DNA of 37,476 bases from positions 1 to 37,476 of IMG/VR virus record IMGVR_UViG_3300048592_000777. One strand, 5' to 3'. This stretch comes from a virus. Position 1 is the stretch's first letter, and every line of letters begins with the position of its first letter. The notes beneath the pieces were generated by a model, which was not told the DNA's origin, made no database searches, and saw only the letters and a program-made list of their open reading frames with translations. A program made the position numbers and the translations under genes. Of this stretch, positions 13,743-20,673 are shown piece after piece.

Positions 13743-15502
13743 CAGCCGAGCTCCATGCCGCGCGCCCGGCCGCCCGCGACCGCGTCGCGCGCGATGCGCG
13801 GCACCGCCTTGTACAGCTCGCGGACGGTGCGCTCCACCTGCGCGAGCGCCGCGGCATCCGCGCCCGGCGCGTTGATGACGTAGGTGTTGCCCGCCGCCAG
13901 CGGCGTGATGGTCTGGCCGCTCGCGCCGCCGAAGGCGATCTCCGGCCCGCGCTCGCCCACGATCCCGAACGTGCCCGGCTGGATGAAGCCGCCCTCGGCG
14001 AAGAAGCCGGAGAAGAGCTTGCCGAGGTCCAGATCGTCCAGGAAGCCGGACAGGAAGCCCGCCGCCGGCTCCGTCACGCCCTTTCGCAGCACCAGCCGGC
14101 CGATGTCCTCCGCGATGCCGGAGAGCACGCTGCGCAGGCTCTCGCCGGCGACCACGGCGTCCTCGAACGCGCTGGTGAACGTGAGCCCCAGCTCGCGCGC
14201 CACGTCCTTGTTGCGGCGGGTCTGGTCCTCGAGCTCCTTCATGCCGGCCGCGCGCCCGCCGTTGGCGGCGAGGCCGGCCTCGCGGTCGATGCGCTCCTGC
14301 TCGTCGATCGCGGCGATCTGCCGCTGCAGGTCCGCCTGGCGCTCCTGCTCCTCGCGCCGGGAGCGGTCATCGGCGATGTTGGCGAGCTCGCGGTCGAGCC
14401 GCTCCGCCTCCCCGAGCACCGCCTCGGCGTACTGCACCCAGCCGCGCACGCCCTCTTCCTGCAGCCGCTTCTCGCGGGCCAGGCGCTCGTCGCTCGCGCG
14501 CTTGGCCTCCTGCTCGCGCAGTTTCGCGATGGTGGCGGCGTTGCGGTCGCCCATCGCCGCCTCGGCCTCGGCGGCGGCCGCTGCACGCGCGCGCTCCGCG
14601 GCCGCGCGGGCAGCCTGCTCCTCGGGCGTCGGCCCGGCCGCGGCGGCTGCGGCGGGTGCGGCGCCCAGCCGGCCGCGAAACGCGTTCATGATGATGCCGA
14701 AGTCGCTGTACCGCTCCGGCGAGATCTCCTGCCGTATCGCCTTGAGCGCCGCGGTGATGCTGCCCAGCGCGCCCACCGCGATGCCGCCCACGCCGTCGGT
14801 GCGGCCCAGCTCCTCCAGGAAGTCGCCCCACGCCTTGGAGGCGTCGGAAGTCGCCTTCGTGAAGCCGGTGTTCATGGCCTCGGCGGTGCCGCCGATGCGC
14901 TCCTGCAGGATCCGGAGCAGCTCCTCCTGCGCCTCGTACTGGCGGCCGGAATCCACCAGGTCCTTGATCACGCGCTCCTGCGCGGCGGAGAGCTTGCCGA
15001 TGTTGCGCTCCAGCGCGCCGACGCCCTCCGTGGGCGACTGGATCGCCTTGCCGAGCAGCTGCGCGGCCGCGGGCAGGTCCGTGCCCATGAACGCGGCGAG
15101 GTCCGCCGCCGACCGCAGCGTGCGCTCGAACACCTCGCCCTGGATGTTGCCGAACTTGAGCAGCGTGGCCTGCGCGTTGCGGATGCCCTCGTCGTCGAAC
15201 TGCGTGAGCTCGACGAGCTGCTCGTTGAGACGCTCGAGCTCCTTGATGGTGAGCCCGGCGGAGAGCCCCGTCGCGCGGAGGGTGGCGGCCAGGCGTGCCT
15301 CGGACTGCTCCGCCTCGCTCGCGGCCTGGACGATGGCCCGCACGCCGGCGGTGACCGCCGTCACCGAGAAGAGGCCGGCCAGCGTGGCCTTCAGCCGGCC
15401 GGTCAGCTTCTCCGTGTCCAGCATGGAGCCGCGGAAGGAGGCGAACGCGTCCTTGCTCTGGTCCTCGGCGTCGAGGTACGCGATCGCGCGGTTGTTGGTC
15501 AT
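13742..15502 (-). CDS. tail tape measure protein
   Basis: A 586-residue protein with long helical, Ala/Glu/Arg-rich segments (for example QAARAAAERARAAAAAEAEA and DRSRREEQERQADLQRQIAA), an early hydrophobic stretch (LAGLFSVTAVTAGVRAIV, about 42-60), and tape-measure-type phrases (TLLKFGNIQGEVFERTL, TGFTKATSDASKAWGDFLEE). The end has the usual glycine-rich close: GGFIQPGTFGIVGERGPEIA. It sets tail length and helps eject DNA. It is short for a siphophage (lambda H is 853 aa), predicting a short tail if the usual 1.5 angstrom per residue holds. Start ATG at 15502, right at the end of the preceding gene (1-bp junction). Confidence 0.93.
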   Translation of the reverse strand: MTNNRAIAYLDAEDQSKDAFASFRGSMLDTEKLTGRLKATLAGLFSVTAVTAGVRAIVQAASEAEQSEARLAATLRATGLSAGLTIKELERLNEQLVELTQFDDEGIRNAQATLLKFGNIQGEVFERTLRSAADLAAFMGTDLPAAAQLLGKAIQSPTEGVGALERNIGKLSAAQERVIKDLVDSGRQYEAQEELLRILQERIGGTAEAMNTGFTKATSDASKAWGDFLEELGRTDGVGGIAVGALGSITAALKAIRQEISPERYSDFGIIMNAFRGRLGAAPAAAAAAGPTPEEQAARAAAERARAAAAAEAEAAMGDRNAATIAKLREQEAKRASDERLAREKRLQEEGVRGWVQYAEAVLGEAERLDRELANIADDRSRREEQERQADLQRQIAAIDEQERIDREAGLAANGGRAAGMKELEDQTRRNKDVARELGLTFTSAFEDAVVAGESLRSVLSGIAEDIGRLVLRKGVTEPAAGFLSGFLDDLDLGKLFSGFFAEGGFIQPGTFGIVGERGPEIAFGGASGQTITPLAAGNTYVINAPGADAAALAQVERTVRELYKAVPRIARDAVAGGRARGMELG

Positions 15503-16159
15503 CTACCCCAGCCTCATGTTGCGTTGCATCCGCACCGCGATCCGCGGCACGGCCTCGCCGACGAGCTGCTGCACGCGCAGACGCTTCCGCAGCCGCACCT
15601 GCGGGACGAGCACCGCGATCGGGATCTCCGCCGAGCGCTTGAGCCGGCCGCCGCCCAGGCCCTTGCGGATCGGGCGCCGGAAGCGCGCGGTGAGCGCGGC
15701 GGACTCCTTGATGTTCTCGGCGAACAGGATCACCTTGCCGTTCACCCGCTTGAAGAACGCGTTGCCCTGCTTCATGAGCGCCTCGACGATGCGCTGGAAC
15801 GCGCGCCGGCCCAGCCGCTTGGGCTGGTTGAGCGGGATCAGCAGCCCGGCCCCCTTGCCGCGCACCGTGGCGCCCACCTCGTGCGCCTCCAGCCACGGCG
15901 CCCGGAGCGCGCCCACCTGCGCCGCGGGCAGGCGGTCGGGCCGCGCGGCGAAGAGCTTGTAGGTCATCACCTGCGCGAACGTCTGCCGCTTCAGGTCGAA
16001 CGCGGTGCGCATGTTGGCGCGCAGGCGCTCGCGCAACGGCGGCAGCTCGTCGCGGAAGGCCTGCACCGCGGCGCGCCGCAGCTCGCGGCGCTTCTCCGCC
16101 TCCCAGCGCGCGAACTCGCGCGGATCGAACAGGCCGGTGGTCCGTAAGCTAATTCGCAT
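15503..16159 (-). CDS. phage tail assembly protein, possibly DUF6441-like (218 aa)
   Basis: A very basic 218-residue protein, rich in Arg, with FDPREFARWEAEKRRELRRAA at the start, an AFQRIVEALMKQGNAFFKRVNG middle with beta strands (KVILFAENIKESAALTARF), and an RLRKRLRVQQLVGEAVPR end. Proteins with this layout, between tail chaperones and tape measure, are found in many phages and have been placed in DUF6441; that name is from memory and unverified. The ATG at 16159 lies inside the 3' end of the frameshifted T frame. Charge suggests contact with nucleic acid or the tape measure. Confidence 0.75.
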   Translation of the reverse strand: MRISLRTTGLFDPREFARWEAEKRRELRRAAVQAFRDELPPLRERLRANMRTAFDLKRQTFAQVMTYKLFAARPDRLPAAQVGALRAPWLEAHEVGATVRGKGAGLLIPLNQPKRLGRRAFQRIVEALMKQGNAFFKRVNGKVILFAENIKESAALTARFRRPIRKGLGGGRLKRSAEIPIAVLVPQVRLRKRLRVQQLVGEAVPRIAVRMQRNMRLG

Positions 16160-16418
16160 GGCGCTTCTTCTTGGCGTCGTTGACCGCGTCGCGGATGGCG
16201 ACCAGGCGCGTGATGAGCGCCTCGACGTCGCCCGCGTCGTACACCGCGGCGAGCACCGGCAGCCGCTCGGGGTGCCAGCCTTCCATGAGGTTCCAGAACG
16301 CCAGCGCGTGCGCCTGGTCGGCGTCCAGCGCCGGCCGGACCTCCTCCCAGCACTCGTCCGGGATCTTGAAGAGCGCGCGCGCGTCGGGTGCGAGGTCGAA
16401 CTCGACGCGCGCCCTCAG
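16149..16418 (-). CDS. T-type extension of the tail assembly chaperone, reached by -1 frameshift
   Basis: This open frame has no ATG or usual start of its own near its beginning; it opens at the slippery site (16418-16424) and ends with TAG at 16149-16151. Reading begins LRARVEFDLAPDARALFK, continues with a helical block (ADQAHALAFWNLMEGWHPERL) and ends in a short basic tail (NDAKKKRHAN). Joined to the upstream gene it gives a fusion of about 210 residues (121 + 89), matching the lambda gpGT arrangement. It is separate from the 15503 gene, whose start it overlaps by 11 bases. The downstream position before the tape measure supports a tail chaperone that binds the tape measure protein. Confidence 0.85.
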   Translation of the reverse strand: MRARVEFDLAPDARALFKIPDECWEEVRPALDADQAHALAFWNLMEGWHPERLPVLAAVYDAGDVEALITRLVAIRDAVNDAKKKRHAN

Positions 16419-16424
16419 TTTTTT
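16377..16424 (-). promoter_or_regulatory. programmed -1 ribosomal frameshift site (A AAA AAC) with stem-loop
   Basis: On the leftward strand the heptamer A-AAA-AAC (16418-16424) sits in the reading frame (CGA AAA AAC TGA) with the stop right behind it. After 5 bases (TGAGG) comes a perfect 10-bp GC stem, GCGCGCGTCG (16403-16412) pairing with CGACGCGCGC (16377-16386), with a 16-base loop. A heptamer, short spacer and strong stem are the standard elements of a -1 site. Slipping gives the T extension (16149-16418). The fraction of shifted ribosomes cannot be read from sequence. Confidence 0.9.
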
Positions 16425-16780
16425 CGGTCTTCCTCGAACCGCTTGCGCCGCGCCTCCATCGCCTCCCAGAAACCCTTGACGAGGTCGAGGCGCAGATCCC
16501 GCCGCTCCGCCGCGATGACCGGCCAGAGCGCGAGATCGAAGGGCAGCGCGGACGCGGCATCCGCATCGCCCGGGGCGATGTCCCCGATGGTCAGCGACCA
16601 GCCGAGCAGGCAGTCCACCGGGAGCTGCTCCTCGAACTCGCGCAACGCATCGGCGTCGTCCTCGGGCAGCCGCGCCGCACGCTGGCGCACGGTGAGCTGG
16701 TCGGGCAACTGCACGCGGAACGGCCCGATGTCCATCTGGCGCGACGCCGCCGCCCGCGCCGCGAGATCCGCCGGCGTCAT
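16415..16780 (-). CDS. tail assembly chaperone (G-type)
   Basis: A 121-residue protein starting at ATG 16780, which overlaps the tail tube stop. Segments TPADLAARAAASRQMDIGPF, LPDQLTVRQRAARLPEDDAD and FWEAMEARRKRFEEDRKN give a helical, acidic/basic protein. Its end carries the slippery site, so the same start yields both G (121 aa) and GT (about 210 aa). Position between tail tube and tape measure is exactly that of lambda G. It acts in the cytoplasm, coating the tape measure and recruiting tube subunits. It is not part of the virion. Confidence 0.88.
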   Translation of the reverse strand: MTPADLAARAAASRQMDIGPFRVQLPDQLTVRQRAARLPEDDADALREFEEQLPVDCLLGWSLTIGDIAPGDADAASALPFDLALWPVIAAERRDLRLDLVKGFWEAMEARRKRFEEDRKN

Positions 16781-17433
16781 CAGCTCGTGTAGGTGATGGT
16801 GTCGGCGTCGAGGCCGAGCTCGAGCGAGCCGGTCAGGATACCGTTCTGCGGGTTGGGCTCCGCCTGCAGGCCGAGGTAGCCCGCGCCGTAGATCGTCGCG
16901 CCGCCCACCACCCAGCGGAACGGCGTGAGCGTGCCGGCGCGCGCGATCGCGAGCAACGTCGAGAGCCACGCGAGGTTGGCGTCCCAGTTGAAATCGAACC
17001 CGAGCGTCACCGCCTGGGCGAGCGTCGGCACGTTGCGCCGGCGGGTGTCGCCCACCTCGGTGAAGTCCGCCGTCTCGAAGTTGCCGCCGCCGCCGCCGCG
17101 CACCCCGTCGTACCGGATCTGCGTCATGGTCGTCCAGGCGGTCACCTCCTGGATGCTGCCCACGCCCTCGCCGGCCGGGTAGTCGCTCGTCGAGGTGGTG
17201 TTCACGCCGTCGAGGTTCACGTTGTTCGTGGCCACCGTGCCGGCGCGGATCACGCGGTTGTTGAGCCGCGTCCACCCCGAGGTGATCAGCATGATGTCGC
17301 CGGCGATGACGCCGTGCGAGGCCTCCAGCGTGGCCACGCCGGGGTTGGCGTTGCTGACGGCACTCATGCTCTTGCTGGCGGCCAGCGTCGTGCCGAACGC
17401 GAGCGTCATGCCCTGGATCTTGCGCACTGCCAT
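16780..17433 (-). CDS. major tail tube protein
   Basis: A 217-residue beta-rich protein with segments such as KIQGMTLAFGTTLAASKSMS, NNRVIRAGTVATNNVNLDGV, RRNVPTLAQAVTLGFDFNWD and QNGILTGSLELGLDADTITY. Placement between the terminator-type gene and the G/GT chaperones, together with size, fits the main tail tube subunit of a lambda-like siphophage. An AAGGAA ribosome site lies 6-7 bases before the ATG, as expected for a highly made protein. The stop overlaps the chaperone start. Confidence 0.88.
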   Translation of the reverse strand: MAVRKIQGMTLAFGTTLAASKSMSAVSNANPGVATLEASHGVIAGDIMLITSGWTRLNNRVIRAGTVATNNVNLDGVNTTSTSDYPAGEGVGSIQEVTAWTTMTQIRYDGVRGGGGGNFETADFTEVGDTRRRNVPTLAQAVTLGFDFNWDANLAWLSTLLAIARAGTLTPFRWVVGGATIYGAGYLGLQAEPNPQNGILTGSLELGLDADTITYTS

Positions 17434-17446
17434 GATGGCTTTCCTT

Positions 17447-17893
17447 TCAGGTCAGAACGTCCGGCACACCGGACTGGGTGAACAACACGGCGCGGAAGTT
17501 CATCGCCGCCTCGCCGTGCGGCTTGTCGCCCTCTTCGGCGAGCGAGATCTCCACGCCCTCGTAGGCGAGCTCGACGCCCTGCCCGCCGACGGTGACGCCG
17601 GCCGCGAGCGCGGTCTCGACCTCCTTGGCGACCTGGTCGAGCGTGTCGTCGAGGTCCGCCGCGGCGGCGGCCCGCGCCTCGACGCGGATCTCCACGTCGC
17701 GGCGCACGGTCGGGTCGGCCTCCACGGTCTCCTCCGTGGCCGACTCGGAAAGCGCGTACACCAGCAGGCACGGCAGCTCGGCCGCCTGCACCGGGTACAC
17801 GCGCGACTGGTACACGCGCGAGCCCGTGGTGGCCAGGCCCGTGAGCGCCGTGGCCACCGCCTCCCGGAGCTGCTTGCGGACGTGGTCGGCCAT
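17447..17893 (-). CDS. tail terminator-like protein (U-type)
   Basis: The 148-residue product has a helical start (DHVRKQLREAVATALTGLAT), a middle with VYQSRVYPVQAAELPCLLVYAL, strands RRDVEIRVEARAAA and a helix DLDDTLDQVAKEVETALAAG; it ends with beta elements (NFRAVLFTQSG). This matches tail terminator / minor tail U-type proteins that cap the tube and join the head. It lies between the head-closure gene and the tail tube, which is the lambda order. The stop is 14 bases before the tube start. Confidence 0.85.
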   Translation of the reverse strand: MADHVRKQLREAVATALTGLATTGSRVYQSRVYPVQAAELPCLLVYALSESATEETVEADPTVRRDVEIRVEARAAAAADLDDTLDQVAKEVETALAAGVTVGGQGVELAYEGVEISLAEEGDKPHGEAAMNFRAVLFTQSGVPDVLT

Positions 17894-17897
17894 GGCG

Positions 17898-18188
17898 CTA
17901 CGGCGCCTGCAGCTCGAGCGCGACCATGCCGGTGCCGTCGGGCTGCACGTCGCGGATGGTGTACACGGTGCCGGCGATGGTGAGGGTCTGCCCCACCGCG
18001 ACCGTCGGCATGTCCGCCGCGACCGCCAGCGCGCGCGGGTTGCGCGAGCTGACCCCGGCCAGGCCGAGACTCACCTCGGCGTGGTCGTTGTCGATGATCA
18101 CGCTGACCGCGGCGGGGCCGACGGACCAGGTGGCGGCGGTGCCGAGGACCGCCGCGAAATCGCGGCGGTCCTCTTCGGTCTCGATCAT
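17898..18188 (-). CDS. head-tail joining / head closure-like protein (96 aa)
   Basis: A 96-residue protein starting at ATG 18188 (ATGA overlap). It begins with an acidic helix (ETEEDRRDFAAVLG), has a GPAAVSVIIDNDHAEVSLG beta region and ends with GQTLTIAGTVYTIRDVQPDG, a beta hairpin typical of head-tail joining proteins (Phage_attach group, lambda FII-like). The longer frame upstream is a shadow. It is expected to seal the portal vertex and bind the tail terminator. Confidence 0.82.
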   Translation of the reverse strand: MIETEEDRRDFAAVLGTAATWSVGPAAVSVIIDNDHAEVSLGLAGVSSRNPRALAVAADMPTVAVGQTLTIAGTVYTIRDVQPDGTGMVALELQAP

Positions 18189-18574
18189 CAGGTTGCCGAC
18201 GGCGGCGACATCTTGTCGCGCGCCATCAGCACGGCAGCGGCAAGCACCGGGCCGGTCGTGACGGTGGCGACGAGGCGGACGTGCGAGCGCACCTTGCGCT
18301 TCTCGACCGACAGGATGCCGGTCGTTCCCGCGGTGGTGATGCTCGCGCTTGCCACGGCCGGCGAGAGGTCCGCCGCGCCCGTGCCGCTGCCATCGGTGGC
18401 GTCCTGGAGCTTGAAGACGACGCTGCCGGTGATGGCGCCCGCGTTGTACAGGAAGGCGAGCATGCCCTCCAGGTTCTTGACGGGCAGCCACGGGCCGTTG
18501 TTGGCGCCCGCGGAAAAGGACGTCGCTCGCAGCGCCTCGGCAGGCGTCGCGGCGCTGAATTCGTTACCCAGCAT
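18188..18574 (-). CDS. head-associated structural protein, unknown (128 aa)
   Basis: A 128-residue beta-rich protein with GPWLPVKNLEGMLAFLYNAG and SVVFKLQDATDGSGTGAADL segments and a final RSHVRLVATVTTGPVLAAAV. It sits between the major capsid module and the head closure gene, and its repeated short strands suggest a small jelly-roll or Ig-like fold. Possible roles are head decoration or neck protein; I cannot decide between them. Its start (18574) overlaps the upstream 18564-18785 gene by 11 bases. Confidence 0.72.
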   Translation of the reverse strand: MLGNEFSAATPAEALRATSFSAGANNGPWLPVKNLEGMLAFLYNAGAITGSVVFKLQDATDGSGTGAADLSPAVASASITTAGTTGILSVEKRKVRSHVRLVATVTTGPVLAAAVLMARDKMSPPSAT

Positions 18575-18785
18575 GGTTTGCTCCTTTGCGCACCTTGCCC
18601 TGCACGATCTCGGGCACGCTGTCGGTGGTCATCGGACCCGCGGGAGCGGACGCCGGAGCGTCCGCCACCTCGGCCTTGCCCAGCACGACGAGCTCGCGGA
18701 CCAGGTGGTCCGCGAGCTCGATCGTCGTGCCCGGCTCCTGGCGCGCGCCTGCGATGCAGAACGCGCGCAGCACCTTGACTCGCAT
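18564..18785 (-). CDS. small head protein near capsid gene (73 aa)
   Basis: A 73-residue protein starting VKVLRAFCIAGARQEPG, continuing TTIELADHLVRELVVLGKAEVADA, a pattern seen in short phage head proteins with a (R/K)VLxAF(C) start and an LxxLGxAE helix end. These lie between capsid and neck genes. The rest is Ala/Pro-rich and probably disordered. It is too short for an enzyme. It may bind capsid or help connector assembly. Stop overlaps the next gene. Confidence 0.78.
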   Translation of the reverse strand: MRVKVLRAFCIAGARQEPGTTIELADHLVRELVVLGKAEVADAPASAPAGPMTTDSVPEIVQGKVRKGANHAG

Positions 18786-18795
18786 GACCTGCGGA

Positions 18796-20673
18796 TCAGG
18801 TGATCGACGAGGCGTAGGAGAAGCCGCCCGGATACCGGACGCCCACGTCGCAGGTGTACCAGCCCCGCACCGCGGTGAGGCCGCGGGTGAAGTCGCTGAA
18901 CGGGTTGGTCATGAGCTCCAGCACGCCCCACTCGGCCAGGATCACGCCGGGCCAGTAGCCGAAGAGCATCGTCGCCGCGGACATCTGCGCCGAGCTCATG
19001 GCGGGCATGTCGAACAGCGAGCCCATCAGCATCGACCCGCGCCACAGCCGCTCGGTGCCCGTGCTGGGCAGCTCCGGGCGCGCCATCAGCAGCGCGGCCA
19101 CGGCCGGCGTGGTCACGTAGCCGCAGCCGGGCAGCAGCGCGTTGGCCGCTGCGACGTCGGCCTGGAACTCCAGGATGCCGGCGGCGGCGAGCGACGTGCC
19201 GGTGACCGAGCCGATCCCGGCCGTGTTGACGATGCCCGTCGGCTGCCCCGAGGCGCCAGACCCGCGCAGGACACCGACGTCCACCGCCAGCGCGATGTCG
19301 CGCGCGATGGAGCTCAGCACCAGCGACTCGGCGTCCGGAGTGGACTGCTGCATGAGCTGGTGCGAGAGCTCGGTCAGCGCCGCAACGTTCTTGGGCGCGA
19401 GCGAGAGCTGGCCGAGCGTCGGCTGGCTCTCGGTGATCTGGGTGGTCTCGTCGGCCAGCCAGTACGCCGAGTTGCCGGCGGTCATCTTCGGGATGGTGAC
19501 GTTCCCGACCAGGCCGGAGAGCCGGGTGATGCCCATGCGCAGCGCCACCGAGGTGTTGCGCAGCAGGTCGATGAACGAGCCCGGCTGGTTGTCGGTGGAC
19601 ACCAGGTAGTTCGAGCCGGACACGCCCGCGACGGTCATGTCGCGACGGCCGGGAAGCTCGGCCATCAGCACGTCGAGCGGCACGAAGAACGAGGTCTCGG
19701 CGCGCGGCAGGCGGTGCAGCCGGTTGCTGATCTCCTTGTTGCACTCGAGCTCGAACCCGGCCTTGTCCCAGCTCTTGTTGGAGGCCGCCCGCAGCGCGCG
19801 CATGAGGCTGTAGCGCTTGGTGTCGGCCGCGCTGAGGTCCAGCCGCGTGACCGCGTGGCGGCTGTTCTTGCCGCGCTCGGCAAGGACCTCGACGATGCCG
19901 TCGGCGACCTCGTTCATGTCGGCGCCGGTCTCGATCCACTGGCGCTCGATGCGCTCGTCGATCTTGTTGGCACGGCAGAGGTTGACGATCGCGGCCTTGC
20001 GCTTCTCCTCGATCTGGGTGGCCGAAAACTTCTCGGGCTTCGGCGACTCGGTCGCCTTCGGTTCCGCGACTGCGCCCGCGGCGGCGTTTTGCACATTGGA
20101 CATGGTGTCCTCCGTAGGAGCGGCAACTGCCGCGGGTTTCACTTCAGCGGCCCGGACCATCCGGACCTCGAATCCATCGCTGTCGGCGGCCTGCCGGCCG
20201 AGCCCGACCGTCGGGTCCGCCGGCACCGTCACGATCGAGACCTCATAGGGCTCCCAGTCCGTGGCGGTGAAGACGTTGCGCTTCTTGTCCTCCTCGACCA
20301 CGTGCAGCCGGTAGCCCAGCGAGACGTTGCGCAGGCCGCCGGAGAGCATCGCGCCGACCTCCTGCGCCCGCGCGGTGTCGAAGAGGTGCGCGTCGACCAC
20401 CAAGCGCCCGCCCTCCAGCCGCGCGCCGTCCACGATGCCGATCGGGTCGTCCCAGTTGTGGTTGAAGAGCAGCGGCAGCGCGCCGCGGTCCACGCGGTCC
20501 ATGCGCACCGCGCCCTTGGCGTGCGAGAGCACCTCCTCACCGAACCAGCGCTCCACCGGCTGCTCGCTCGAGGCCGGGAAGGTGAGCCGGGTCACGCCCT
20601 TCTCGGCCCGCAGCTCGATCGACGCGGCCGGCAGGTCGCGCGCGAGCGAGGGCACCTTGATCGTTTCGGTCAT
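18796..20673 (-). CDS. prohead protease - major capsid protein fusion
   Basis: A 625-residue protein in two parts. Residues 1-160 are an HK97-type prohead protease (S78/U35): His72 in LLFNHNWDDPIG, Ser118 in LRNVSLGYR, and Glu144 in EPYEVSIVTVPAD form the likely triad. Residues about 265-625 are an HK97-fold major capsid protein (RAASNKSWDKAGFE, FFVPLDVLMAEL, VTIPKMTAGNSAYWLADET, SGQPTGIVNTAG, GWYTCDVGVRYPGG). Between them lies a charged segment (PEKFSATQIEEKRKAA) that may act as scaffold. A GGAGG lies before the ATG at 20673. Such fusions occur in other phages; cleavage during maturation is expected. A second start lies inside at 20103. Confidence 0.93.
   Translation of the reverse strand: MTETIKVPSLARDLPAASIELRAEKGVTRLTFPASSEQPVERWFGEEVLSHAKGAVRMDRVDRGALPLLFNHNWDDPIGIVDGARLEGGRLVVDAHLFDTARAQEVGAMLSGGLRNVSLGYRLHVVEEDKKRNVFTATDWEPYEVSIVTVPADPTVGLGRQAADSDGFEVRMVRAAEVKPAAVAAPTEDTMSNVQNAAAGAVAEPKATESPKPEKFSATQIEEKRKAAIVNLCRANKIDERIERQWIETGADMNEVADGIVEVLAERGKNSRHAVTRLDLSAADTKRYSLMRALRAASNKSWDKAGFELECNKEISNRLHRLPRAETSFFVPLDVLMAELPGRRDMTVAGVSGSNYLVSTDNQPGSFIDLLRNTSVALRMGITRLSGLVGNVTIPKMTAGNSAYWLADETTQITESQPTLGQLSLAPKNVAALTELSHQLMQQSTPDAESLVLSSIARDIALAVDVGVLRGSGASGQPTGIVNTAGIGSVTGTSLAAAGILEFQADVAAANALLPGCGYVTTPAVAALLMARPELPSTGTERLWRGSMLMGSLFDMPAMSSAQMSAATMLFGYWPGVILAEWGVLELMTNPFSDFTRGLTAVRGWYTCDVGVRYPGGFSYASSIT
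20101..20114 (-). promoter_or_regulatory. internal ribosome binding site inside the protease-capsid gene
   Basis: On the leftward strand CGGAGGACACCATG gives GGAGG 5 bases before an in-frame ATG ending at 20103 (Met191). Starting there would produce a 435-residue protein with scaffold and capsid parts but no protease. The match to a Shine-Dalgarno is as good as that of the gene's main start. This would let the phage make many capsid subunits per protease, but it is inference from sequence alone. Confidence 0.6.

Noticed and set aside
13884-15962. A 692-codon rightward frame opposite the tape measure
   Set aside because: Ser/Arg/Ala-rich antisense of the tape measure and the following gene; no ribosome site or recognisable motif.
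16005-16796. A rightward frame opposite the tail chaperone region
   Set aside because: The leftward reading explains the region completely, including the frameshift; the rightward frame has no coding features.
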